Source of the DNA: Methylococcales bacterium
Lineage (GTDB): Bacteria > Pseudomonadota > Gammaproteobacteria > Methylococcales > Methylomonadaceae
Length of the DNA stretch: 52,048 bases
NCBI GenBank assembly: GCA_026398895.1
Contig: JAPLRZ010000059.1
Coordinates: 57,726-109,773, forward strand
Reading direction: 5' to 3'
Shown here: positions 36,501 through 44,124 of the stretch, piece by piece
Position numbering within the stretch: the stretch's first letter is position 1
How the letters are laid out: each line of letters starts with the position of its first letter
The notes under the pieces: model-generated
Told to the model about the DNA's origin: nothing
The model's input: the letters and a program-made list of their open reading frames with translations, nothing else
Databases searched by the model: none
Made by a program: the position numbers and the translations under genes

Positions 36501-38374
36501 CCTGTGGTAATGCTGGCGTTAAGAGTAATATTGCGTCCTGCCTGTAAAGTCAAGTTGCCGCCATTGTGAGCAGGGGTGGTAATGCAGCCAACGATGGCAG
36601 CGGTAGGGGTGACAAAGATGTCAGCCCCTGACTGTAAGGTAATATCGTTGTTAGCTTGCAAAATGACATTAGTGCCTGACTGTAAGGTGGTTGTTAATCC
36701 AAAAGGAGGATTTCCACCAGGACCATCGTTGGTCGCTATAGTCGTAGTCTGTCCGATATTGTTAGCAAAAAAAACACTACCAGCAGACTGATTACTGAAT
36801 ACGCCTGAAGAAATAATAATATTTTTAGGGTCTAGCAACAAACTACCGCCCACACCTGCATTGGCAGCCCCTGCATAATTTAACAAACCTTTGCTGGACA
36901 CTTCAATACTGCCTACTTTATTGGCACTGATGCTGCCGTAATAATCGGTTTGCTGGTCAGACCACACCACCACTTGACCCTTACCGCCATCGGCTGTTAA
37001 CGTGCTGGCACTATCAATGCGCGTCGTTTTAGCGTTAGCAAGTGTCATGTTCGCACCATGAAAATCACCGCCTACTCGAATTAAGCCGCCTTTTTTAGTC
37101 CCCGATGCGTCCAGTTTAGCGGCGGTCAAGGTCACGCTATTGGAAGCAATGACATCAATAGTACCGCCTTGTTCGCCTGTCGCACTCAGCTTGCCAGAAC
37201 TGGTCACGCTGTTTGTGGCGGCTAAATGCACCGTGCCACCTGTGGTCGTGCCGTCGGCATGAGTATGTGCGACGGCAGTTTGAGTGATGGTATCACTGGC
37301 AGTCAGTGTGATTTTTCCGCCGCCACCTGCTGAGCCATCGGCATTGCTTGTGCCTGAGTCAATGAGTGTATTTGCGTTGATACTTATTGTACCGCCTGTT
37401 TGACCTGAAACATCCAGCGTCCCTGTTTGTGTGACTGTGCCGCCTTCGAGAATAATTTCACCATTGCGACTGACTAATCCTTGAGCGCGAATAATACCGT
37501 CCTGATTAATCACTGTGTCGATTAACTGCCCTGCGGCTTTAGCCGTTAAAACCACCCTGCCCCCATCGGCTTGTATCGCACCTTTATTAGTGATTTGTGC
37601 GTTTAATGCGGCTTCGGAGACTTTGACTTCGACTAGCCCATCGCCTTTAAAATCTAAATCGACGGTTTTGCCAGCGGCAAATATAGCCGTCCCTTTGGGG
37701 GCGGTGATGCTACCTGTATTACTAACTTGCGAACCAATCAGCGCAACCACACCGCCATCAGGAACGTTGATTGTCCCTTGGTTGTCAACCGTGCCAGTCG
37801 CATTGTCTTGAGTGAAGTGCTGAATGCCATTTAAAAAATCGCTATCTTTAATGTTATGGGTACTGGCAATTAAACCACCGACATCCACTTGTGCGCTTTT
37901 ACCAAATAACACGCCGTTTGGATTGACTAAATAAACTTGTCCGTTGGCGTGCAGTTGTCCTTGGATTTGACTAGCATCTTGTCCAACAACGCGATTCAAT
38001 AATGCGGCTTGGGCGTTAGGTTGTTGAATGTTGACCGCTTCGTTAGGAGCAATAGAAAAGCCTTGCCAGTTGATAATAGCTTGTTGACTGGTTTGGTCTA
38101 TTTGCATTTGTCCAGCAGTGGGCGTGTTGATAGTGACTTGACCTGCAATGAGTTGATCGCCTGTTGGCAATGCCCATGCCGCAGAAGAGCAAAGTAATAA
38201 ACTGGTCGCTAATAACGGCGTGGATGACTGCCAGTCCTTTAAAGGACTGGCAGTCATTACATCAACATATTTATTACGTTTGGATGAATTTTTAGCCTTG
38301 CCTTTGGTATTTTCGGAAACGGCAATCCAAGTGGCTAGGGATTCACTCCAAATGCTGCGGTAAATGTGGTTCAT
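33506..38374 (-). CDS. two-partner-secretion exoprotein fused to WD40 and caspase
   Basis: This 1622-residue protein starts with an extended signal peptide region (MNHIYRSIWSESLATWIAVS), a hydrophobic stretch ending AAWA, and an FHA/TPS secretion domain (about 70-330, VYLVNPNGVLFGKSAQVDVG). A beta-helix follows to about 620, then an MBG-like segment. A WD40-like propeller spans about 885-1230 (LLLEDGSVRIWDFQRGVQRK), then an Ig-like region. The C-terminal caspase domain (about 1395-1600) has His1454 (IYFAGHGMA) and Cys1507 (MVDACYSGAGL), both catalytic residues. It should be an exported or surface adhesin carrying a caspase-type protease. No TpsB/FhaC transporter gene is nearby. Residues 40-51 come from an inserted palindrome. 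Confidence 0.9.
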   Translation of the reverse strand: MNHIYRSIWSESLATWIAVSENTKGKAKNSSKRNKYVDVMTASPLKDWQSSTPLLATSLLLCSSAAWALPTGDQLIAGQVTINTPTAGQMQIDQTSQQAIINWQGFSIAPNEAVNIQQPNAQAALLNRVVGQDASQIQGQLHANGQVYLVNPNGVLFGKSAQVDVGGLIASTHNIKDSDFLNGIQHFTQDNATGTVDNQGTINVPDGGVVALIGSQVSNTGSITAPKGTAIFAAGKTVDLDFKGDGLVEVKVSEAALNAQITNKGAIQADGGRVVLTAKAAGQLIDTVINQDGIIRAQGLVSRNGEIILEGGTVTQTGTLDVSGQTGGTISINANTLIDSGTSNADGSAGGGGKITLTASDTITQTAVAHTHADGTTTGGTVHLAATNSVTSSGKLSATGEQGGTIDVIASNSVTLTAAKLDASGTKKGGLIRVGGDFHGANMTLANAKTTRIDSASTLTADGGKGQVVVWSDQQTDYYGSISANKVGSIEVSSKGLLNYAGAANAGVGGSLLLDPKNIIISSGVFSNQSAGSVFFANNIGQTTTIATNDGPGGNPPFGLTTTLQSGTNVILQANNDITLQSGADIFVTPTAAIVGCITTPAHNGGNLTLQAGRNITLNASITTGNGGFTAIAGDPNAIAADRDLGIATLTLGAGASINTGTGNIVLTAIEGKFVNNSGSTTPLTANQWTVYSTDPAQNILNGMTAPNKHYAQPYTGTTPAYATTGNWFLYSITPVLSVTPSSQTIGLGGTIDNFTPASFSGFINGDTSSTAGITGIAEFSVGGFFSQNSIARLANTAGSYDVAYLRGLASSLGYLFSDNTASINELTVNSPPTTTIIPPVIPIFNLDQQISSLQTSTVNAATPATPYSSTVPDSDLTVDDKRKPTFAELKMKNSAGRVKRLQLSANKQFLSLLLEDGSVRIWDFQRGVQRKIVTGRKEQALTDISAVDDKGELLSISSTAGIGPHDIISSMIDDKLAIDGADINHFVTTDDGRLLLMNTGDHKLSLWDTKLSKERWSFDHERGVVNNLALSNDQHYGAVLSRQAGVYAVTKDNKAKSITDAIDIIDLATGKIVKSLANAGENLIYMRFKNNDTLSVGSANGMLSDWSIATGSKKPAGGFQEDVDTIDNIKETYTYVAKDGTVRVGNAQGHIQLSVQNKENPIKFAKLLEDGKKLLTVLANGDSALWDVATGKKILRLYSSLQGWTVMDEFGRFDGSDDSIENFSWMVDEKNEIPLDSFSENYYEPGLLTNVLQNQAYLNSNPNRVDEGFSLPPKVDLQLAEQQTTGDKVALKLDVYDRGGGIDKIQLYHNGKLISNEEAVITKSTSDDAEHRMLALNISPSAGKNTLKVVASNDMGIENSSSEISFDGKTKAYQSAVRLMTVGINKYSDHNLNLHYSVADANLIGTTIKNNSNMIASKVLINEKATKPQILAELKELSQGVQQDVLVIYFAGHGMALGKEWYFLPHETKLEPTAEQIATYGITSSELSDIFKNSKIQHILLMVDACYSGAGLNAFSKLENGQRYLSRRLSRSLGITVIAAATKDQEAMELKSLGHGLFTYLIAEEIDKKNTNEPITAHSIADNIAKTLPAVSKKMLGSSQDPAVYTKGNDFMLTDLLKGKK
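38224..38257 (-). repeat. 34-bp palindrome family, copy 3, inside signal peptide region
   Basis: This is a perfect palindrome with arms ATGACTGCCAGTCCTTT and AAAGGACTGGCAGTCAT. It is identical to the copy at 39694 but lies within the coding sequence of the caspase exoprotein, where it encodes MTASPLKDWQSS. The neighbouring TAATG is shared with the intergenic copies; the GCTCAAAAG flank is not. Confidence 0.9.
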
Positions 38375-38657
38375 GGCACGATTCCTTTTTAGTTATGCGA
38401 CTTTTATTAAATAAGCTCTTTGGTAATTAGGAAGTGATACATTTTGACTTATTTAGGTTTCTTGATTTACAGTTATCACGCTATCGTAAAAGCGTTTAAA
38501 AAATCTACAAAAGTATATTTACATTAACTAATATAAGTTTGTAACACATTGATTTAAGATAGAGATAGTTTATTTTTGTTTAGGATTATATACTTAAGTT
38601 TCGGTAGAATAAATTCCCTATAACTATTTGTCACAAAACAAAACCCAGAGGTTAATT

Positions 38658-38966
38658 ATGAAACTTAATGCACTCAGATTACTGTCTATTGCCTGTTTGC
38701 TATTAATCACTAGCATTTCTTATGCAGCTGAGGCAACCCTCGGTCATCAATCAAAAAACAACGCTAAAGTCAATATGGAGGAGACAGATTACGAGGGTGA
38801 CACCCCTCAAGGTGCTTCGTCACGGTCGATAGGCAATGCCTTAGCCCATAAGTCTAAAATCAGCCCTGTTAATCCTGATAAGCAACGCATAGAGGAACTA
38901 GAAGACTTAGTTTCACAACAGCAAAAGCTTATCGAAATGTATAAAAACCGTCTACCTCCTGAGTAG
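38658..38966 (+). CDS. small exported protein with C-terminal coiled coil
   Basis: I start at MKLNALRLLSIACLLLITSI (102 residues), which is a clear signal peptide ending at SYAAEA. An earlier ATG at 38628 adds ten residues of no obvious value. The mature part is polar, with a predicted coiled coil near the end (RIEELEDLVSQQQKLIEMYK). It is divergent from the caspase exoprotein; the 283-bp gap between them should hold both promoters. No function is recognised. Confidence 0.65.
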   Translation: MKLNALRLLSIACLLLITSISYAAEATLGHQSKNNAKVNMEETDYEGDTPQGASSRSIGNALAHKSKISPVNPDKQRIEELEDLVSQQQKLIEMYKNRLPPE

Positions 38967-39098
38967 ATGTATAAAAACAAGCACATTAGCAAGGATTGTC
39001 AGTCATATCGGTTTTGTTAGCTCCAATAATGCTTGTCATAACGTTGTCTTCCTGACAATTCTTGTTAATCAAAAACCAACTAATTGAAGGCTAAAATA

Positions 39099-39530
39099 AT
39101 GAGCAGTGACGGCAAAATAAACTCGGATATGGCTGAACTTGAAAAATCTATTCAGCAAAAGATGCAAAAGTTGGAGTCTAGTAAAATAGATTCAACCACA
39201 GCAACAACCGTACAAAAAACATCTGATACTCCTGACTGGTGGTCGGTACAGGATGCAATGACCATTAGTGCATCGGTATTAGTGTTTGGCTGTTTTATTA
39301 TGATGCTTTGCACGATTTTGTTATACCGAGGAACAACTTCCCACGATATTTTAAAATTATTCGGCACCATGATTATCGTTATTTCTGCGGTATTTTTGGT
39401 CGTTGCGGGTTATTCTGACACGCAAATAACGCCTATTGTCGGCTTATTAGGTACGATAGCGGGGTATTTGTTAGGAAGTAAAGATACAACGGAACAAGAC
39501 GACAAAGAAGACAAGGATAAAAGTAAATAA
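39099..39530 (+). CDS. small three-helix membrane protein, charged ends
   Basis: The 143-residue protein starts at MSSDGKINSDMAELEKS (AAGG site upstream; an ATG at 39084 is less likely). It has an N-terminal coiled-coil stretch, three membrane segments (ISASVLVFGCFIMMLCTILL, GTMIIVISAVFLVVAGY and ITPIVGLLGTIAGYLLG) and a very acidic/basic tail. The last helix resembles that of small membrane proteins often found in accessory regions. The function is unknown; a pore or anchor role is speculation. Confidence 0.65.
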   Translation: MSSDGKINSDMAELEKSIQQKMQKLESSKIDSTTATTVQKTSDTPDWWSVQDAMTISASVLVFGCFIMMLCTILLYRGTTSHDILKLFGTMIIVISAVFLVVAGYSDTQITPIVGLLGTIAGYLLGSKDTTEQDDKEDKDKSK

Positions 39531-39554
39531 CACAATTCTTCACACTATGCAGGG

Positions 39555-39690
39555 CTATAGCACAATAAAATGATTCCGTTCGTGGTGAGCTGTGAGCTTG
39601 TCGAACAGTCGAACCACATTCACACTATTCGACAAGCTCATGACAGACTCAGTGCAAACGGTTTTGTAATTACAAAAAACGTTGGCTGTA
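39555..39690 (-). mobile_element. MITE-like element copy C (inverted)
   Basis: This is the fourth-family relative of copies A, B and D, read in the same orientation as B. It begins CTATAGCACAATAAAATGAT, has a core expanded by a duplicated GTGAGC/GTCGAAC segment, and ends CAAACGGTTTTGTAATTAC. It is followed immediately by a 34-bp palindrome. Confidence 0.75.
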
Positions 39691-39693
39691 TTA

Positions 39694-39749
39694 ATGACTG
39701 CCAGTCCTTTAAAGGACTGGCAGTCATGCTCAAAAGTAAAAACAACAAA
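39694..39749 (+). repeat. 34-bp palindrome family, copy 4
   Basis: A perfect palindrome at 39694-39727 is followed by GCTCAAAAGTAAAAACAAC, as in copies 1 and 2. It abuts MITE copy C, just as copy 1 abuts a related CCGTTCG repeat. Confidence 0.85.
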
Positions 39750-39796
39750 CCTTCTCTTTTTTAAAAGCCACCCAAACTATTTAAGGACACTATCTT

Positions 39797-40192
39797 ATGA
39801 AAATCGCACAGTTTATTTTTGCCTGTATGCTTTTATTATCAGCTAGTATTACTAACGCTGACGGACTTAGACGAGGCGGTTCTCTTTTTGGTGCTGTTGA
39901 ATCAAACGGCGATGTTCGCATCGATGGCAGTATAAAAGGACGGTTTGAGTCAAATGGCGACATTCGCGTCAACGGTAGCTTAGAGGGACGTATTGAGTCT
40001 GATGGCAGTATCAGAAAAAATGGTAGTTTGGTTGGAAAAGTAGAATCCAATGGCGATGTTAGGATTGATGGCAGTATCAGAGGAAAAATTGAAGACAATG
40101 GAGACGTAAGAGAAAAAGGAAGTATTGTTGGCTCAGCCAGTGGCATCAACAAAGAACAAGCGGCTGTTATATTTTTCTTTGGCTTTTTTTGA
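39797..40192 (+). CDS. secreted beta-helix repeat protein, bactofilin-like
   Basis: The 131-residue product has a signal peptide (MKIAQFIFACMLLLSASITN) and then five 16-residue repeats of the form ESNGDVRIDGSIKGR (residues about 33-112). These should fold as a small right-handed beta-helix like the bactofilin core. Bactofilins are cytoplasmic polymers; this one is predicted to be exported. It ends in an unusual hydrophobic run, AAVIFFFGFF. An AAGGA site precedes the ATG. It is bracketed by MITE copies C and D. The repeats are also similar in DNA (48-bp period). Confidence 0.75.
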   Translation: MKIAQFIFACMLLLSASITNADGLRRGGSLFGAVESNGDVRIDGSIKGRFESNGDIRVNGSLEGRIESDGSIRKNGSLVGKVESNGDVRIDGSIRGKIEDNGDVREKGSIVGSASGINKEQAAVIFFFGFF

Positions 40193-40308
40193 TATAGCTA
40201 ACAGCCAATAAAATGATTAAAAAACCGTTCGTACTGAGCCTGTCGAAGTGTGAATGTGGTTCGACAAGCTCACCACGAACGTTATCATTTTATTGTGCGT
40301 TAGTTCTA
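40193..40308 (+). mobile_element. MITE-like element copy D
   Basis: It has the same orientation as copy A: TATAGCTAACAGCCAATAAA at the left, CGTTCGTACTGAGCCTGTCG and GGTTCGACAAGCTCACCACG in the core, and ATCATTTTATTGTGCGTTAG at the right. It begins directly at the stop codon of the beta-helix gene. Confidence 0.8.
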
Positions 40309-40356
40309 ACTCAAGCTTAATTACAATGTGGTGGAACTCAGGCTTTGCCTAACTTT

Positions 40357-40371
40357 GCAAGCAGAGCTTGC
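40357..40371. repeat. short GC-rich inverted repeat
   Basis: GCAAGCAGAGCTTGC, a hairpin within CTTTGCAAGCAGAGCTTGCA, resembles another dispersed repeat type. The rest of the gap to the 5'-nucleotidase gene shows nothing. Confidence 0.5.
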
Positions 40372-40431
40372 ACTCCAAAATACACGCCACTAATTGACAA
40401 GAGCTTATACCCGTATGCACGGTCATTAAAG

Positions 40432-41343
40432 CTATTGGGGTTCTATTTTTTGATTGCTCACGCCATGCGGCACATGAGCTGCTGCCACTTGCTGCTCAAC
40501 AGCGGATTGACAATGTCCTTTTTGATCGTCAAAAAATATATCTGCACCAAAGGCTTTTAAAAATGCGCCTTTGGGTAAGCCGCCTAAAAACAAGGCTTCG
40601 TCAATGCGAATTCCCCATGCTCTTAGGGTTCTCACTACTCTTTCATGGGCGGGTGCGCCGCGTGCGGTGACTAAAGCGGTTCTTATCGGTGAGGCATGAG
40701 GTTCAAACAGATTTTGAATATGATGTAATGCACCGAGGAAATCTTTAAGTGGTCCACCCGATAACGGGGTTTTGGCTTCATGGCGTTCATTTTCAGAAAA
40801 TACCGCTAAGCCTCGTTGCTGATAAATACGCTCTGAGTCATCGGAAAATAAAACCGCATCACCATCAAAGGCGATGCGCAGTTGTTCGGAAGTTTGGGTG
40901 AGTGATGAGCCATTCAGAATGGTTGCCGCCGCAAAACCTGCGGCTAGCGTTTTACTGACATCATCAGCATTAGTAGATAAAAATAAATGCGCTCCAAAAG
41001 CAGAAATATAGCTATACGGTGACGCGCCACTGGTAAATGCAGCGCGGGTAATCGCTAGATTATGATGGTCAATAGAATTAAAAATTCGCAAACCTGTATC
41101 CGCGCTGTTTTGTGAGACCAATACAATTTCTACCAGCGGCTCTTCTTCTGGACAATTCGCATTAATTGCCAAAAATTTTTTCACTAAAGCAAAACCGTAA
41201 CCCGCTTCTAACACTTCATCTTCATGGTCTATTTGATAACGGCAAAAAGCGTCTTTGCCTTGGGTTTCAAAAATAGCATGAGATTCATCCAGATTAAACA
41301 AGGCTCTGGATGAGATCGCAACAACCAGCTTGGGTTTAGTCAT
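40432..41343 (-). CDS. 5'-nucleotidase (NT5C1-like family)
   Basis: This 303-residue protein is of the Pfam 5-nucleotidase family (cytosolic NT5C1-like). LVVAISSRALFNLDESHAIF at the N-terminus holds the modified HAD start. RIAFDGDAVLFSDDSE is the internal HAD-like acidic motif, LVTARGAPAHERVVRTLRAW the motif II region, and DIFFDDQKGHC the closing acidic motif. It should hydrolyse nucleoside monophosphates. It lies 3 nt after the SPOR protein gene and is likely co-transcribed with it. Confidence 0.88.
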   Translation of the reverse strand: MTKPKLVVAISSRALFNLDESHAIFETQGKDAFCRYQIDHEDEVLEAGYGFALVKKFLAINANCPEEEPLVEIVLVSQNSADTGLRIFNSIDHHNLAITRAAFTSGASPYSYISAFGAHLFLSTNADDVSKTLAAGFAAATILNGSSLTQTSEQLRIAFDGDAVLFSDDSERIYQQRGLAVFSENERHEAKTPLSGGPLKDFLGALHHIQNLFEPHASPIRTALVTARGAPAHERVVRTLRAWGIRIDEALFLGGLPKGAFLKAFGADIFFDDQKGHCQSAVEQQVAAAHVPHGVSNQKIEPQ

Positions 41344-41346
41344 CGA

Positions 41347-42930
41347 TTAGGGATTAATCCAAACTGAATCCAATTTAAGCGTATCTTTGGCTTTCTTGGC
41401 GTAGGCAGTTGCCTCATCCTTATTTTTAAAGCCTTTCACTTGTAGGCGATAGCGAGTTTGATTTTTAACCGTGAAAGGGGTGATCGTGACAGGAATACCT
41501 TTTTGCGCATAACTAGCGGCGGACTTTTTAGCATCTGCCAGTTGATTGGATGATGCTAAATTGACTGTCCAGCCAGAGTTAGCTTGTGCCTTGTTAGTGC
41601 TGCTAGGTGGATTACTGATAGTAGTCGGTTGTGGATTGGCATTACTGCTTGCTTGTGGATTAGTCGCATTCATGACATTGTTAATGTCATTGGCTGGAAC
41701 GGCAATTGCTTTGTCGATTTCACTTTCTTTTTTTGCAGTAGCGGTAGTATTTTTGTTAGCGGTTTTGCTAGTAGTTTGCGGCTTAGCGGTTGCCACAGCA
41801 ACAGGCTCACTTTGCTCTGCGCTGGTGTTTTTAACGGCTTTGGTTGCAGGTAGTGTTTTAACAGCGACTTCGTGTGCTGGCTTTTTCTCCACCGCAATCG
41901 CCGCCACTATCGGCTGCGGATTATGAACAGTCTCTGGCAATTTATTGGTATTGGCAGCTATTTTTATACCTGCTGTTTTCTCTAAATGAGAAATTTTGTT
42001 TTGCAATACGGCTATTTCATTGTGCAAATCATCACTTGATGCTTCAGATTGTTGTTTCAACTGCTCTACGACACCATTTAATTGATCGATAGAAGGATCG
42101 GTACCTTCCAAATCATCAGAGGGAACTTTAGCAATGTGTTTCATGTTATCTTCAAGCGTAGTGGTTGTGCCTGCTAAATCAGAGACTTCTGATTTAGTTT
42201 TTAATAGCATGACCCCCAAAGTTGTGGCAGCAACTAACGCCGCGACTCCAAAAAATACTGCTGTATAAGTCACCTTTTTTATTTTTTCGGAAAAGTCTTG
42301 TATCAGTTGTTCTTGTTGTTTGTTGATACTTTCTTGTTTGGATTTAAACTGACTTAATGCCGCGACTGCCATGCCTGCACCGTTGACAATGGGGGCTTGA
42401 TTATCCACGGGCGGTTCTACATCGATAGTGTCGCTATGGATTTGCTCGTTGGGCGTGGTAAATGTTTTTTCGAGTGTCATGGTATCTTGACTCCTATCAA
42501 CAGTACTGAGTTTTTCAGTTTCAGCCGCTAACACAGGTTCAGGCTTAGTGGTCTTCCGCTGTTTGCGTTTATCAAAATAGTCCACATAAAAACTTGTTTT
42601 TATGTCTGAAATAGTCTGTGTTGGCTGCAAAATCGATTCATTGGCAACAAAACCATTGGCTGCAATAGTATTTTCAGCACTTGGTTTTTTGGTTTTATCA
42701 CCGCTAATAGTGGGGTGTTCCGTTACCTCATCATCGGAAAAATGCGCTATCGGACTAGGAGCTAGATTGATGTTATCAGGAAGTACCTGAATTTCTGCTA
42801 ACTCAAAATCAAAGTTCTCTGATTGAGGACTGAGTCGGTTTTGTCTGGACGTTGGTTTTTCGTCTGTGGAATCTGTCATGGTTGAACTCATGGATTGATG
42901 GGTAAATTTAGGTCTAAACGTCATTTTCAT
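41347..42930 (-). CDS. SPOR-domain membrane protein
   Basis: The 527-residue protein has a long cytoplasmic N-terminus, one membrane helix (YTAVFFGVAALVAATTLGVM, about residue 218-240), a short coiled coil, and a low-complexity Ala/Thr/Lys linker. The C-terminal SPOR domain (WTVNLASSNQLADAKKSAAS ... AYAKKAKDTLKLDSVWINP) binds denuded peptidoglycan at division sites. That suggests a role in cell division or wall remodelling. Alternative starts within the first 20 residues are possible. Antisense frames across the linker are shadows. Confidence 0.85.
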   Translation of the reverse strand: MKMTFRPKFTHQSMSSTMTDSTDEKPTSRQNRLSPQSENFDFELAEIQVLPDNINLAPSPIAHFSDDEVTEHPTISGDKTKKPSAENTIAANGFVANESILQPTQTISDIKTSFYVDYFDKRKQRKTTKPEPVLAAETEKLSTVDRSQDTMTLEKTFTTPNEQIHSDTIDVEPPVDNQAPIVNGAGMAVAALSQFKSKQESINKQQEQLIQDFSEKIKKVTYTAVFFGVAALVAATTLGVMLLKTKSEVSDLAGTTTTLEDNMKHIAKVPSDDLEGTDPSIDQLNGVVEQLKQQSEASSDDLHNEIAVLQNKISHLEKTAGIKIAANTNKLPETVHNPQPIVAAIAVEKKPAHEVAVKTLPATKAVKNTSAEQSEPVAVATAKPQTTSKTANKNTTATAKKESEIDKAIAVPANDINNVMNATNPQASSNANPQPTTISNPPSSTNKAQANSGWTVNLASSNQLADAKKSAASYAQKGIPVTITPFTVKNQTRYRLQVKGFKNKDEATAYAKKAKDTLKLDSVWINP

Positions 42931-43039
42931 GGATGATAACCTGAAAAATGCTTTATCCTATATTCTATTACTAATAAAACTTAATGTTGGTAAAGTTTCG
43001 CTCATTTATCAATAATCTCCAAAAGAAATTAAAAATACT

Positions 43040-43564
43040 ATGCAACTTGCTATCACTATTTTAGGTTCTCATCAAAGTCGTTTTATGGCAGAAATACTGC
43101 CTGCCATACGCGACTGTAAATGTCATATTGTCGAAATAAGATCGTCCACTATTGGTCAATCTACCGCTGCTTATCTATTGATTCAAGGTAATTGGAATCA
43201 AATTGCCAAATTTGAAAGCACCTTGGACGTGATACAAAAGCGGCTAGAAATAAAAGTTCAGAGCCTTAGAACCGAGGCAAAAGACAAAACCAAGGATTGC
43301 TTACCCTATTCATTGGAAACGATTTCCTTAGATCATGAGAACATTATAGAATCCGTTGCCACCTTTTTGCTGGATCGTGACATAGAGTTTGAGGAAATCA
43401 CAGGTAGCTGTTATCAAGCACCTTATTTACAATCGTCAGTATTTTCCAGCAAGTTTGTTATTTTAGTCCCTGCATCTGTGTCTTTGCTAATGCTACGCGA
43501 AGAATTTATGGATCTTTGTGACCAACTCAATATAGATGCTATTCTCGAACCCATAAAACGTTAG
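43040..43564 (+). CDS. gcvR: GcvR-like ACT-domain regulator
   Basis: This is a 174-residue protein with two ACT domains, the first starting AITILGSHQSRFMAEILPAI and the second near residue 90 (TISLDHENIIESVATFLLDR). It matches the glycine cleavage repressor GcvR group. In E. coli, GcvR antagonises GcvA and lies next to bcp; the same gcvR-bcp pair occurs here (8-nt gap), which supports the call. No glycine cleavage genes are in the window. Confidence 0.8.
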   Translation: MQLAITILGSHQSRFMAEILPAIRDCKCHIVEIRSSTIGQSTAAYLLIQGNWNQIAKFESTLDVIQKRLEIKVQSLRTEAKDKTKDCLPYSLETISLDHENIIESVATFLLDRDIEFEEITGSCYQAPYLQSSVFSSKFVILVPASVSLLMLREEFMDLCDQLNIDAILEPIKR

Positions 43565-43572
43565 GACACCTC

Positions 43573-44058
43573 ATGACTCAAGTGACTGTTAATCAGCCTG
43601 TTGCTGATTTTGAAGCCCCCGCAACAGGCGATAAAACCATTAAACTGTCGGATTATGCAGGGCAGTTTGTGCTTATTTATTTTTACCCCAGAGACAACAC
43701 CGCAGGTTGCACACAGCAAGCCCAGAATTTCCGTGATGCCCACGCACAATTTACCGCGTTAAATACCGTTATTCTTGGCGTATCGCGTGATAGCGTACGC
43801 AGCCATGACCGATTTAAAGCCAAGCAGGAGTTGCCGTTTGATTTGCTTGCCGATCAAAATGAGGCACTGTGCCAGACTTTTGAAGTAATAAAAATAAAAC
43901 CCATGTATGGCAAAGAAGTACGCGGTATCGACCGCAGCAGCTTTTTAATTAATCCAGACGGCGTACTTGTTAAACAATGGCGTAAAGTGAAAGTAGCCAA
44001 TCATTGTGATGAGCTATTGCAAGCGATTAAGCATTTTGCCGCTGATAAAAGTCTATAA
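43573..44058 (+). CDS. bcp: peroxiredoxin Bcp/PrxQ
   Basis: The 161-residue thioredoxin-fold peroxiredoxin has the peroxidatic cysteine C46 in FYPRDNTAGCTQQAQNFRD. The usual PrxQ resolving cysteine five residues later is Gln here, so it may work as a 1-Cys enzyme or use C100 (NEALCQTFEV) or C147. It reduces hydroperoxides in the cytoplasm. It follows gcvR closely. Confidence 0.93.
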   Translation: MTQVTVNQPVADFEAPATGDKTIKLSDYAGQFVLIYFYPRDNTAGCTQQAQNFRDAHAQFTALNTVILGVSRDSVRSHDRFKAKQELPFDLLADQNEALCQTFEVIKIKPMYGKEVRGIDRSSFLINPDGVLVKQWRKVKVANHCDELLQAIKHFAADKSL

Positions 44059-44124
44059 CTTGCCTAACACTGAAAAATAGTTGAGAATGCACACCTTTTC
44101 TACTGACCATCCAGAATCGACTTA

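Noticed and set aside
36315..37811. Several plus-strand frames opposite the exoprotein beta-helix
   Set aside because: Repetitive beta-helix codons leave antisense frames open; none has a credible start or family.
41546..41926. Plus-strand hydrophobic frame opposite the SPOR gene
   Set aside because: It is the antisense of the Ala/Thr/Lys-rich linker, which naturally reads as Leu/Val/Cys-rich; there is no independent support.
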